A stretch of DNA of 64,000 nucleotides, taken from positions 5,456,001-5,520,000 of the forward strand of contig JASJZC010000006.1 of assembly GCA_037178855.1 (NCBI GenBank), given 5' to 3'. This DNA is from Oscheius sp. JU75. Lineage: Eukaryota > Nematoda > Chromadorea > Rhabditida > Rhabditidae. Positions 12,600-24,788 of this stretch are shown piece by piece. Made by a program: the position numbers and the translations under genes. The notes under the pieces are model-generated. The model was given only the letters and a program-made list of their open reading frames with translations. It was not told the DNA's origin and did not search any database. The stretch's first letter is position 1, and each line of letters begins with the position of its first letter.

Positions 12600-13464
12600 A
12601 GCCAACTTGAAACCTGTAACCTTTTGAAACTGGACAGTAAATTGCGAACCAGGTGAGAAAACAAATTCGGCTTTTGAATTTGAAATTTGAAAGATTGCAG
12701 GAATTGAGCGCGGCTCTTTTCAGTTCAATAATGTAGGCCTTCGATGGAAGTCATTTTAATCACAAACCGAATGTTAGCATTTATGTCTTCTTTTTTTTCT
12801 TGGAAAAGATAGCAACGGGATCAAAACGGTATAACCCAGTGTGAAATGCTTAGAAATAAGGGCGTTTGTTAGAAAATGGCACACTATAGTATATTCCTTA
12901 GCACAAACAAATTATATTGGGTAGATAACTAAGTCTTTTCGCTTTTTCAAATGCAAAAATTTATTGTCTTCCAAACATCTTTTTTATTCGTTGTAGTCAC
13001 CATTATGATGTGCCACGTCCGCCTATTTTATGGGGTAGCTTATGGATACCACGCTCGTAGAACAACGCGAAGAAGTTTGTCAACCAAGTTTTGAGTGCGT
13101 CGTCGGAATCGAATATCAATAGCTCGGATGTTGTTGTACACAAGACAAAGGACATGCTTACAAAAAGCGAAAAGACTTAGTTGCCAACGCAATATATGCC
13201 GCATGTTTAGCCTCGTTTTGATATTTTGGACACGCAGAATACGATAAAGTGCACCGGAAATCACTGGACCTGTTTGTCTTTGGAAGACAAAACGCGAATT
13301 TATGTTACATGATGTAGAACAAAAAAGTTATACACTGAAATAAACACTTATTTCAAGGATGTTAGAAATCTTTACTGGCACCGTAGTACAAAGCGAACAG
13401 AATACAATTCAGAAGAAGGGGGAGGGAAGAACCCGTCTCATTATGTTTGGCGGCGACACACGTT
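12600..13464. other. Intergenic between OTUD6 and aminopeptidase
   Basis: No gene seen apart from a 276-bp non-autonomous mariner copy. The flanks on each side are AT-rich. Confidence 0.6.
12917..13192. mobile_element. Non-autonomous mariner deletion derivative (276 bp)
   Basis: The ends are imperfect inverted copies: left TTGGGTAGATAACTAAGTC and right (reverse complement) TTGCGTTGGCAACTAAGTC, both followed by TTTTCGCTTTTT. TA flanks each end (12915-12916 and 13193-13194), the target-site duplication expected of Tc1/mariner elements. The left 180 bp closely matches the left end of the larger mariner copy near 52.8 kb, so this is a short internal-deletion derivative of the same family. Confidence 0.85.
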
Positions 13465-15468
13465 CTATTCATGATAGGGCTGGAGAAGAGGCACAGTCGT
13501 TTGGTTGCCGAGCAGGACGGAGAGAAGAGCTGGTCCGAAGCCGGTACCACGGTCAGCAGACTCGGCTGGAGCGGCAATGTCCAAATGGATCCAGTTCAGT
13601 CCCTCGCCAAACTCGATGTGAGCTCCGATGAAGAGACCGGCGATGGCGGAAGGAGGACCCTGGAATAGTACGTGTTAGAACTAAGTTCTTGTTTCAAGGA
13701 TGTTAGAAAAGGAGTCAGTAGTCACAGCAAGCTGGACTGACCGTCTTCATTACCTCCATCTTTCCCAGATTGCTGTTCTTCATGTCGGCGATGGGGCTCT
13801 TCAGGTCGGGGAAGTGCAGATCCGGACAGAAGACCATCGGAGCCAAAAGATCGCCAGATCGACGGCCAGCCTCGACCAGCTGAAAGATGTTTCAATTTTG
13901 AGTCTGTTATAAAGTGACCTGTCTCTCCCAAATGTCGCTGTTCGTGAGAACAGCTCCATGAAGTTTGCCGGACAGATGGGCCTGAGCTCCGGTCAAAGTA
14001 GCCATGTCGATGATGGTCGTCGCTTTGAGGGTGTGCTTGGCGTAGTAGACTCCATCGGCCAAGATCAGACGTCCTTCCGCGTCAGTGTTGTTGATCTCGA
14101 CCGTCTTGCCGCTTAACATCGTGATGATGTCGTCCGGCTTGCTGAAACCCGTGATTAGTCTGTCTCTGTAAATAAATTACTTGGCAGCGGGACTGATATT
14201 GTTTTCGACGATGCACAGACAGGTGTGAAGATTCTGCTTGAATCCCGACTTGACAAGTGTGGCGAAGGCTCCGAGCATGCCGGCTGCTCCTCCCATGTCC
14301 CTCTTCATGTTGGGCATTCCCGTCTTTCCCTTGATCTGCATTCCACCAGTATCGTAGACGACTCCCTTTCCGACAAGAGCGTAGGTCTCGTAAGCACCAT
14401 TCGGCCTGTAGTTCCCACGTAAGAAGCAAAGGATGATAAATACTCACATGTGACTCAAGACGACGAAGGCTGGAGGAGTCGGACCGGCCTTTCCAACATG
14501 ATAAATGCCTCCAAAGCCCTGGGACAGAAGATCTTCGCCTCGAATGACAGTACATTTGACTCCGAGCTGGGCGGCGGTCTCCTCGGCTTCCTTGACAAGA
14601 GCATCGGTCGTGAGCACGTTGGCCGGAGTATCGATGAGTCGACCAGTCGTTCGGATGGATTTGACCAGACTGTCGAGGAAGGAGAGATCACATTCGGTCA
14701 GGACCTGAAAAATGTTTGCTGAGCCAGCTTAACTATCCAATTCTAGACAATTTTTATCTCACCGGTCATTAAAAATATTGCTGACGTCTCTTTTCTAGTT
14801 TCCAGAGGATCAAATCATCAGAAAGATAAGAACTGTCTCCAGGAATTAGGCTCTTCTTTACTGATACCACACATAACCTTTGCCCTTACTTACCTTGCCG
14901 TCAGTTATGACCACGTCCACATTGATGTCCTTGACTCCGTTGCCAATCTGTCCGGTTTTTCGGGAGTAGAGAGGGAAACTTCTGGCGATGGCTGCAACGC
15001 TGGGGATAACATCGGCGTAGTCGGCAAAGAGGACTACGTTCAGGGCCTGGAAATAAGAATGTTGAGATAGGAGAAATAGTAATAGGGCAGAACCAATGAA
15101 AAAGAACGTACCTTGGATCCCTTGCCAAAAGAGGCATCTCTGACCTCGCGAAAAATGTTGACCGCTCCCGAAGGAGCATTGTGACGAGAGACTTTGTCTG
15201 GAATCGAGACAATTTTGGCCTGATTGAGGTAGAGAGGAATATTTCCGCTCTCTGGAAGTTGCTCGATAGCCGTCTGCCATAGCTTCTCATCTGAATGTTT
15301 ATTACTGAACACAAAGAAGATAGCCATACCAACAAATCCGTTCAGAGCGTTCTGAACCTGCTTGTAGTTGACGTTCTTCAGATGTTTGTTCTTACCCACG
15401 ACGAGAAGAGCTCCCTGAGCCAGACTAAGCCCACTGCTGATTCCGGCTCGAAGAGTCACGGACGCCAT
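13465..15468 (-). CDS. lap-1: M17 leucyl aminopeptidase (LAP-1/NPEPL1-like)
   Basis: Cytosolic di-zinc exopeptidase that removes N-terminal residues from peptides. Eight exons. The catalytic domain is complete: [17 protein letters not shown] carries the metal-binding Lys and Asp, [15 protein letters not shown] and [15 protein letters not shown] follow, then the M17 signature [15 protein letters not shown]. The tail [19 protein letters not shown] is also typical. A longer open frame runs upstream to 15570, but the Met at 15468 is chosen because an acceptor (AGTTTGCAG) sits one base before it and because the upstream residues are non-homologous. The intron at about 14.7-14.9 kb is the only one above 100 nt. 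Resemblance is greatest to the nematode LAP-1/NPEPL1 branch; the symbol is by homology. Confidence 0.92.
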
Positions 15469-16040
15469 TCTGCAAACTGTTGTTGAAAATGGGAATTGGA
15501 GGGAGAAGAATGGAGAATGATAAGGAACGGAAGCTGACTGGTTCGAAAGTAGAGAAGTTGTTGTCAGCACTTCCTAGGAAGGGGTACGCAAAAGCTCGTC
15601 GAAATGTGAGCGTGTAAAAAATGTTTGTTGCTTCGATCAGTCTCAGTCAAATTAGTAGAAAAGGACCACTGTTCAGGAAACGAGAGTCGTCTGCTATATA
15701 GTCGTCATAATGACGGCGCCTACAGGCTTCAGATAAGGGAAAGACACTTCCAGACATCAAAATAACTGCCAATTGATAAGGCACGTGGGGCGACCCTCGT
15801 CTGTTTAGGACGACTGTTCAAGTGTGTAAGGTTTGGTTTAAGGCTCCAAAGCATACCAGAAAGTACAGAGACTACCAGAAAACGGGACCCACTTCAGAGA
15901 AGAACTGACAAACTAAACTCGCTTTCAACTTAATCAGAAAGATTGAAAGTCTATTCAGTTCATTACAAAAAGAGTTTTCAGAACAATTCGCAATCGCTTC
16001 TGCAATGATAGATGGACAAGACTTCTTTGGTAATAATTAA

Positions 16041-16463
16041 ACAGGCACCCCGACTCGATTTTACACGAAATTGTATACGGCGTACGCAAAACTACGTCAT
16101 AGCGCGAATTAACTTTCCCTTTCGAAAAGAAAATTTCCTAGTTTCTCTCCTCTTTTTGGCTAAAACATGTTCAGGATGCCGCTAACTAAAGAAAAGATCC
16201 CACTTTTCCTAAAGTTGGCGACCTCACGAAAAATGAACAGTTACTTGCTACTCCTTCGGTCATCAAGTTCACCCGTCAGAATCCTCAACCTGTCTAGGCA
16301 ATGTTGAGAGAAGTCGAACAACATCATAAACAGACAGAAAATGTAAAAAAAAAATCTAGGAAACGGGTAGAAAAGGACGAGAAAAGAAAGGGAAAATTAA
16401 TTCGCGCCATGATGTAGTTTTGCCTACGTCGTACGCAATTTCGCGTAAGATCGAGGCGCCTGT
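16041..16463. mobile_element. MITE with about 80-bp TIRs and TTAA duplications (piggyBac-like)
   Basis: The left end ACAGGCACCCCGACTCGATT recurs as an imperfect reverse complement at the right end, and the similarity extends for about 80 bp on each side. TTAA occurs directly outside both ends (16037-16040 and 16464-16467). A TTAA duplication is characteristic of piggyBac-type transposons. The 423-bp element has no transposase, so it is non-autonomous. Confidence 0.8.
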
Positions 16464-16892
16464 TTAACTACTACCACTTTTTTCTTGAAGATAACCGGAT
16501 GGAGAGACAGGGGCTGATGTTGATGAAAGGGGGAGGGTCAGAGCTAAAGTTATGGTGATGTGAAATGAGTCTAGACAAGAGGTAGAAATAGGAGAAGGCT
16601 GTTGAGAGGTAAGCAGTAAAGGAGCAGAGAAAGAGAATAAAGTGAGTATCGGTCGCTCAGATCTTGCGACGCAACCAAATAAGCGACGCGAATAAGTTCG
16701 ATTTTCGCTTATTGAGATGTACATAGAATGGGACAAAATATCAATTATTCGATGAAAGGAGATCGGGAGGGATGTATACGTTTAGAGCAAAAATGCGCTG
16801 TCAAGTCAGAGATGGGAAGAGAATTCTACATGCCTACATCTTTCTCTACAGTATCAACAGCAAATAATAATGTTCTGACACGCCTCAGTTCT

Positions 16893-17640
16893 GATTCTCT
16901 ATGTCGCCTCTCTATCCAAAGCACTTTTGCACTGACTCTCATCTCCTTTTTTATTTGTTTCGAGACTAGGACCTGGGGTAGCCCCGGGCAATCCAGGTTC
17001 GAACACTCTTAGTCTCCAGCTTGCGGGACATTTTCCGCACTGTGAAAGACAATTGTAGATGTTCCGGTCTTTGAACAGTCCTTCAGCAACCAAAGATCGT
17101 CCTGACAGTGTGACAGAGCCTCGAAAACAAAAATTTGCAAGAGCTGAGAACGGAAATGGTGTTCCAAGAATCTGTTTAGGGTAAAAAAACTCAAATGCTT
17201 TTCAAAATGTATAAAATGGCAAAAATGTCTGAAATTCGAAAGTGGACAGGTTCCGAGCGAAAAAACGGCAAGATAACCGACTATCCTAGGTGAACAGATG
17301 AAAGAGGCTACCTGGAAACGTATCGGAAGTGACTGTCGGCACAAAGAGATACAAAAAACACGAGTCAACGGTAGACTACTACGGACACAGAGAGACAAGA
17401 ACAGGGACATACCCAGTGTCTTTGGACTCAAAAACCTCAATTCTCACATTTCAAGACGCCACCCTCAGTCTCCAATACTTGATTTTCAAAAGCCCGAATT
17501 TACCCTCAAGCTAGATACTAAGAGTGTTCAAAACTGGATTGTCCGGACTACCCCAGGTCCTAGTCTCGAAACAAATAAAAAAGGAGATGAGAGTCAGTGC
17601 AAAAGTGGTTTGGGTAGAGACACGACATAGAGAATTTGGC
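16893..17640. mobile_element. Foldback (inverted-repeat) element
   Basis: A roughly 130-bp arm at 16893-17025 recurs in reverse complement at about 17508-17640. Shared words include CACTGACTCTCATCTCC and TTCGAGACTAGGACCTGGGG. The 480-bp centre has no recognisable gene. This is a long inverted repeat of the foldback or MITE type; no target-site duplication was resolved. Confidence 0.7.
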
Positions 17641-17869
17641 CTGGTAGAGAAGACGAGCGATTCAGAGGCGACAAGGAAGAATAGCCTGGGTAGAAGTGAA
17701 GAGAAACCAGCTGTCCGGAGCAAGCAGCAGCGACCAAATAGAGTTGCTTTCACTCGTGTCTTGTCAAATCTAATTGCTTTGCAATACTTTACAAAACGAC
17801 GACAATTCTAAACGTTGATTTTCAAATGTCAATTGAAAGTTCTGAGAATTAGGGAAAGTACCAGCTGCC

Positions 17870-18230
17870 GGCGGCAGCTTCGCAGCCCTTTGGCCTTTGC
17901 TTGTCAGCTTTTTTGGGTATTAGTGTTGAATGCAATTGTGCGGACACCATGACAGACGACGGCTTCGCCGTTCTTTTGCCATCAGTTTACATTGGCGGCT
18001 GCGCCGCTTCGTAGTTAGAAAAATCACCCAGTGGCTTCACTGTGAAAAAAGCCAAGTTCTATAGCGCACCCAAAGTTGACTTGTCAACTAATTTAGGCAA
18101 TAACTGTTTTTGAACAACAAAACTTTTGGACAACTAATTGGCTCGCTTCTGTTTCGTGGCCACGGACAAACAAACAAACAAACAGACAAACAAAGAAACA
18201 GAGTCCGTCACAGAAACCATCGCGCTTTAA
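17870..18230. repeat. GC-hairpin / (CAAA)n repeat cluster
   Basis: Several short GC-rich palindromes (GCTGCCGGCGGCAGC, ACGGCTTCGCCGT, GCGGCTGCGCCGC) precede the phrase TTGACTTGTCAACTAA and an imperfect CAAA/CAGA tetranucleotide array at about 18165-18205. A weaker relative lies at 21.93-22.03 kb and a similar architecture occurs in the large intron at 45.6-47.3 kb. Confidence 0.5.
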
Positions 18231-21200
18231 ATAGTAGATCTTGCTGGGAACTCGTTTCTCGTAGTTTGAACCTGTATAACTGTAGGCTGTTCTGATCTAT
18301 GCTATTTAAAGTTCTATGGTGTCTGTAGTCTACGGTGGGGATTTAGCTCATTACAGTGCTTCGACAGGAAAAAGAAAGACACTGGAACGTTCAAGTTCGA
18401 TAAAAGTACAAGTTAGCTCAGTGAGATTAGCGGTAAGATGTCTGGAAGAAACCTGTTAGGTTTAGTTGATGCCAGCTAAAATATTTTGTTTTTCCGAAAC
18501 TAGCCCAGAAACATTACTTATAACCAGTCTCAAATGTTGGGCTGCGCAAGAAGCTGCAGGCTGCTTGTCTAGAGTATAGCGACGCTATCTATACTAGTAA
18601 GAATATTTCTGCAGTATATTTTTCCTCCTCCTCTAAGAATCGTACCATTTATTGCAACCATCCCTCTTGTTCGAAAAGAGGAAGGGCGGCTGTCAGCAGA
18701 GTACAAAGAGACACGGACCGTCGACAATTATCCCTTTGTCAAGTTGCAAAGAAGAAGAGGCCCTATTATCGTATTACAACGCTGCCTTGAAAGATTAGCC
18801 TCTCACAGAAAAGGATGTCTCTCACGCTCAATCTCCATGTGCGCATCTCCCAAAAGTGACAAGCATAACAAACGACAGAAGCTAATTAATGGCTACAAAG
18901 CGGTCTCTAATTAGTAACTTTCTTGACCTCATCTCTCACGCTATTTGCCCTTCCATAGGCGGTCTACTCTCTTTTTCTGGTTACGCAACCCTGTACTTGA
19001 GATGGACCTTATACGACTCTGAGACACAAGCCGTAGAGGGAAGGCGATTGCGCCAGTCGGTAAACGACTTTTGTACAGGACGGATTAATATCTCCAGAGT
19101 TGTAAAGAAGAAGAGTCCCTGGAATATTTGAGCCATGACCACCCAAAAGTTTACATCTTTCTGTGCCCATCTCCGACTATTTTCCACCTCATTGCTCCCT
19201 CTCTCAACACAGCCATGTCTCCAGACAACCGGACTGTATTCAACTCCTTTGTGTCACTTGTCCATTTGACGCGCCATTGGGCGATTTATCCTCCATAGTT
19301 TGTTTTATGTGTGTTGAGGGCCCGTAAGCGTCTTTGTTCAAGCCACAAGGCGCGCAGGAGACAGCCGCGCGTAATTAGGCGCGCATAATGACCGTCAAAG
19401 TCGCAACTTTTGGACCTCCCAACATGGTACCGGAAGAAACTTGAACTGGTCTGAACAGACAATTGACGAGAGATCAGCAGTTTCGGGAAGACAGGGTAAA
19501 CTACATGTATAGGTGTCCTGACTGACTTCTGATTGTGGACATTGACTATCTCTCAATCTCTCTGTCTTTCACCCTGTCACAACCCATGTCCCCCATACTC
19601 CCATTCTCTTGATCTATTGTTTCTCCTTCCCATCCCAACCTTCATTTTCATACGCGCCTAAATGTGATTTCCTCTGTTTCAATCCTTTGTCCATCCCAGA
19701 TGAGCTCTTTCATGGCCGAATTATTCAAATTGGTCGGCCGTCAAGAAGTTGCCAAGTCTGGAACACAAATGTACACAAAGGACAAGGACGATTCGTGATT
19801 AGCGCGCGGGTCATGATCCCTTCTTTGGGCAACTGGTCGTAAGGTTAATTGTTTCAAGGTGAAGGAGATCTCTAAAAAAGACTCTTGTATGGTCCCCAAT
19901 TTTTGAGAAATTTTCCCAGCAACCAGACCCAGGAGCTCATACTCTGAACCCAAACCAATTTCGGATCTGGCGCGCAGGTGACAGCCTAATCCTGGATCCG
20001 TAATTAGCTATACCTATATATGTATGTTGAGAGAGAGCAGCACAAACAATTAGTTGACTATTCAGACGGAGACAATCCTTTAATCATAGGTGTGATCTGC
20101 TCTGTTATTCGTTTGTGACGCTGCCAGATCAAAGAATCCGAGTTCCGTGTTCCATCTTACTGTTACTTCGAGAATACCCTTTTGGGTAGGACACAATTCC
20201 CCATTGTAGCCTGATTGAGCTACAGTAGGCTGTAATAGAATCAGAACTAGCGATCCCCCTAGAGGGATTATCACATCCGATCCGCTTCCTAATATAATGA
20301 TGAGGATCGGGACCACTGTCATTAATAAAGTGTCTCTATGAGGAAGAGGCCTAATTGGGAACAATGTGTCGTGTCTGGTAGGACAGAAGATCGAATCGAG
20401 TGTTGCAACGTGTGAACTATGAGTCGGTGGGTGAAGGTCTCGGATTAGTCAGACCAGTAGTATTTGGAAGAAATCAGTCAAATGGTAATGAGAAACGAAC
20501 TCCTGGAATTCAGGGTACTGTAGATGGAGATATGAGAGAGACAGGTAAGTCTGTTTTTCAGCTACAGTAGTTTGAATAGTGTTTTATCATCTTATAGACG
20601 TACAATGTGACTGAAAGTCTTCTGTGCTCTTTGACCCGTGCTACATCCTTCCAATAGGCTCTATCGACTCACAGATGTCTGTTGTCGTTCAAAGCTCTTC
20701 CGCTTCCTGATCTCCAAGGATCCAGGCGAATCAAAACTCAGAAACTCAATGCTAATGTGGTTTCTATTGTGTCTTCGAACCTGACGTAATCATAATTCCA
20801 GGCTCAATGACGCCAACATAAAGAATGGATCTTTTTGTCAAAATGGAGCGGGAGAACAATCTAGTCTTCTTCCAAGAAGACCCGCCTAAGCCTGGTACGC
20901 AAACAGACACACAAAAAGGGCGAGATCAAGTACGAGTCGAACATAAATGGCTACTGTAATATCAACAATTTCGCCTGGTATTTGAATCAAGTTTGAAAAT
21001 CGAAATACTACGTGGCGCCACTCTTATTTGGCTGGAAGAGCTGAAGAGACTTATAACTTCTATAGCCTCAGGGAAGTTCAGTAACAAACTGCTTCGCTCT
21101 AATGTACTGACTTTTCAAATCGACAATGTTCTGAACATTTGTCTGTCATTCCTTCTTTCTTCTATGGTTCACATAACCCTAGTTCGGATCTCAGTAAATA

Positions 21201-21889
21201 AACCTTTCAGTCCAGACTATTTTAGTATTTCCGAGGCGAGTCTCATTCTCACCTCGGCGTCATCTAGTCCCACCCACCCGATCTTGATCAACATTCCCAT
21301 ACAGTCGTATCGGTTACGGGCTCAACGGGAGGCCAATTAACAAAAGTGACCACTTAATTAGAGCTAGGTGATAACTCGTCGAGTCCATTGACACCCTCTC
21401 CTTCTCGCAAAAGCATTGGTTTTCACTAGGGAAGAGAGAAAACAATCATCCCTGTCCACAGATCTGTACGTTCCCACAAAGAGTGAGACCTTCCCTCTGT
21501 TTTGTTTCCCAATTCAAAGAAAAAATGCTGACATGGGGCGGACACCTAAAATAGAGGAGCGGGGTGGGCGTTTGGTCACTCTTCAGCGTATTTTCGAGGG
21601 AGTTTTTTCTTGTTACAGTTTATTGAGTCAAAAACTTGGGACTATATAGGCGGGGTCGACTCTGCATTGTCGAACACGTCGCCTATCGCCATGTCGATCT
21701 GGATTGAATGGCTCAAGAGGTAAGGCTCAGTTATTTTTGGATTACAGTAGCCTCATAGGTAAAGTTGCCATTATTTAAAAATTACGAATCCTTATTGTTC
21801 TGGTTGTATCATTGAGATAGTACGTCTTTCTTTACAACTACTTGCGCCTTAATGAGCCGTTCCCTTAGTCTTGACTAGCATTGACGATA

Positions 21890-22040
21890 AGCGGTTTTGC
21901 CGCCTCTCTTACATAAGTTCCCAGGTTTCCCAAAAAGTGACTTGTCAACTTAATTCTTGACACGCCATGACTTGCCAACGTTTTGCTTGTGGTGACGGAT
22001 GGACAGACGGACACCGTTGCGCTTTATTAGTCGAGAAGTC
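21890..22040. repeat. Relative of the 18-kb hairpin repeat
   Basis: Contains GCGGTTTTGCCGC, then AAAGTGACTTGTCAACTTAA, then GATGGACAGACGGACA followed by CCGTTGCGCTTTA. These match in order the parts of the 17.9-18.2 kb cluster, in a shortened form. Confidence 0.5.
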
Positions 22041-23930
22041 CACTTTAGATATTCTCTTTTGCCCTTTGTTTTGGTAAGTACAGTAGTTTGCTCACTTGTA
22101 GCTGATACCTTGTAAGTACAGTAGTTCTTTAAAGGATTGAGCATGTCTAAGACTACAAGTTTTATAAAGAAAATAAACCCGGGGAGCTTGACTTCTATGA
22201 AAGTAGAGGTCTTACAAAAAAACTGTTTCGATTGCACTGATTGTTTATTAAATCGTGCAAATTAGCGAGAAACCTGTAGATAAACAATGTGACAGAGTTA
22301 GCATCTCCAAACTATTTAGTCTCAAATTTGCCGAATGACTTATTGACTATGACTGTTGTGACTGTCACTCATCCTATCGTGCCCTATCCTCATTAGTCTC
22401 ACCCCCGCTATCCGCATAGCTTACTCGCCCGGTTCATCGAGTTGTACCACCGAAAAGGTAATCTGAATCATTGGAAACTTTTCCCGAAGTTAAAACTTGG
22501 TGGCTCATAGGCTGAACTCTGTTATTTTGGTCTCAACTGCTAATCCGCCGTTCTCATGCCGCATATGACCGTAACCTGGGGCATGTTCAGAGGTATCAGC
22601 TTGGTGACAGGGGTCATGCTCATGATGGGACCTCTGGACATCTCTTTTCGGAAAAAGAGGCCCGCTCTGGAGGAGAGACAGAGGCAGAGGCTCGAAGGCC
22701 ACTTGTGTGAACAAAGTGGATTATATGCGACTGATTGGCTCCTTGGAGAGAGGCATGTGGATGGGTTCTCAGTTTCTTGACAGCTTTCGAAACGCAATCA
22801 GTTTGGTTCCAACTCTGTCTCTCTATCTCTCTATCTTCCTGAATTTTTCTGTTTCTTTATCATACACTAGGATCGAATGATCTCTCACAGGTTAATAAGA
22901 TCGGCATTGATTCGGGAAGAGACTTTTTTTTACCCTAGTACCCATGCCTTTACCACCAGAGTCTTCATGCCTTTTGTCTGATAGTACTCCTTGACTCATC
23001 TATCTCCCAACACCAGTCTCCCTCTCTCTGTGTTTCAAAAAACACCAGTTGAACCAGTCAAACAGACTGTCTCGCTCAATCATCAGGCGTCCTATATACA
23101 CAAAAGTCTTTCCGCTCTCTCTCTCTTTTCGGCTACCGTAGTTATTGCCGTTGTCACATACACACACAATGTTCCGAGAGGGGTGCAGGGCCGGCTCCGC
23201 CTTCGACGACAGGGAGAGAGACCGGAAGCCACGCCTCTTTCTTCGTAGCGGCTATCATGTCTTTCTCTCAGCTCTGACACAACTGTGGGATGCTTATTTT
23301 GATTGACTGTCTCCTTTGTTTCGCAACTTTTCGTATGTTTTCTTCCACACACGCAATAACTCATCTGTTTCAATGGCACCATCACTCTTCTTGTCAATTT
23401 CATTATCTTAGATTACAAACATCTGTCTCCTCCTCAAGGTCACGCCTTTCGGAAATCGGATTATACCTGAAGCGAACTTTCTTGTTGATAATAAGCTACT
23501 CTTGTAGCCTATTTTCCGGGCTCTGACCCCTTTTCCAGCTTAACAAAAAGTGATGTCCTTTACTCCTCATATTATTCTTCAAATTGTTTGCAGCTTGAGC
23601 TGGTCCAATCTATCTGAAAGAGAACCAGATCTAAGGGTAGATAGTCTTTGTAAAACAACATGGAATTCATAAAGATTTTATTGATCTCGATGGTAATAGA
23701 TCATTTTAAACAGTCCCGCTTTCCTCCAAAGATGAATTCCCGGGGATCATAAACATGGTTTTGCTTAGAATAATTAGCCGCCGCATCACTGTAAATCTGT
23801 CTATAAACAGGCCTTTTTCCCTTCTACACTTTGCCCACACAGTGTCATTACACTGTATAATTGTCAGTCGTCCTTCCCGCCCAATCCACAAAGCCATCCC
23901 GTTTGATTCTGTTTCTCATTCTCTCCTGAA

Positions 23931-24788
23931 ATGTCCAAATTCAATTTAAGGATGAACATCAGCGAGTTGAATCTGCCCTACCTTCATATGGTCAACACTC
24001 TCGAGCACAAGCTGGGAGCAGACGATGACGATGAAATGGCCAGTGGATCTTCCGGAGCTTCGCCAGCTCCCTCTCCCGGTGACACATCAAAATCGCCTTC
24101 GGATTCCCATGTAAAACGCCCGATGAACGCCTTCATGGTTTGGAGCAGAGGACAGCGCAGAAAGATGGCACAGGACAACCCGAAAATGCACAATTCCGAG
24201 ATTAGCAAGAGGCTAGGAGCCGAATGGAAACAGCTCTCGGAAAAAGACAAGCGTCCCTTCATTGATGAGGCCAAGAGACTAAGACAGCTGCACATGAAGG
24301 TAGTTTTTTTGGATAGCTCTGTCGGGACATCGTTAATCACGAAAAGCAGTTGTTGTCAGAAACGAATGAATTGGAAGTGCAACTCTTGAGTCGGGTAGCT
24401 TCCACAGACCGGAGGATACTGCTCTATTCGGTCATTCATGCAAACAGATCTAACAAATATAATCTTTCATTTTCAGGAGCACCCAGACTACAAATACCGT
24501 CCGAGAAGAAAGCCAAAGGTTGCGGGATCCAAGATCCCCAACAGACTTCCCCTCGGTCTTCCTCTCTCCAGCTTTGCCAGTCCAGCCCTCTTCGCTGCCA
24601 ACTACAGTCCATTGGAACAGTTGAAGCCGGCAGATCTGAGTTACTACACGTCCTTCTTCCCCAACGCCTCCGTGCTGTCCGGAGCCTACAGTCCGTACAA
24701 CATGATGGCCGTCTACGCTCGACAGGCGGCAGCAGTGGCAGCTGCCTCGAACCAGACAGCTCCAGCTGCCCAGGGAACGGGAATCTAG
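23931..24788 (+). CDS. SoxB: SoxB-group HMG-box transcription factor
   Basis: Sequence-specific DNA-binding regulator, in animals typically of neural and ectodermal fate. Two exons, 23931-24299 and 24477-24788, give 226 residues. The HMG box (about residues 59-137) begins [20 protein letters not shown] and ends [14 protein letters not shown], with [13 protein letters not shown] between; these are the group B residues shared by SOX1/2/3/14/21. The intron interrupts the box after LHMK, where vertebrate SoxB genes have none. The C-terminus is short, with [20 protein letters not shown] and an Ala-rich end, and lacks long activation tracts. An alternative in-frame Met lies at 23952. A large gene-free area flanks it on both sides, common for developmental regulators. 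Placement as SoxB1 or SoxB2 needs a tree. Confidence 0.95.

Larger units (their letters stand above)
15469..23930. other. Gene-poor 8.5-kb region upstream of SoxB
   Basis: No coding exon with family motifs or convincing splice context was found. It holds a TTAA-flanked MITE (16041-16463), a foldback element (16893-17640), short GC-hairpin repeats (about 17.87-18.23 kb and 21.89-22.04 kb) and otherwise unremarkable DNA. By position it could contain distal regulatory sequence for the SoxB gene; this is inference. Confidence 0.55.

Noticed and set aside
16985-17012. GGTTCGAAC resembling a tRNA B box
   Set aside because: It is part of the foldback arm, its copy at 17.52 kb has lost the motif, and no cloverleaf or A box fits.
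18405-18475. TTAGCTCAGTGAGATTAGCGGT resembling a tRNA A box
   Set aside because: No matching acceptor stem or T-loop at the right distance.
20080-20364. 94-codon minus-strand frame with a hydrophobic stretch
   Set aside because: Not linked to any exon, no motif recognised and codon use not like neighbouring genes; too weak to call.
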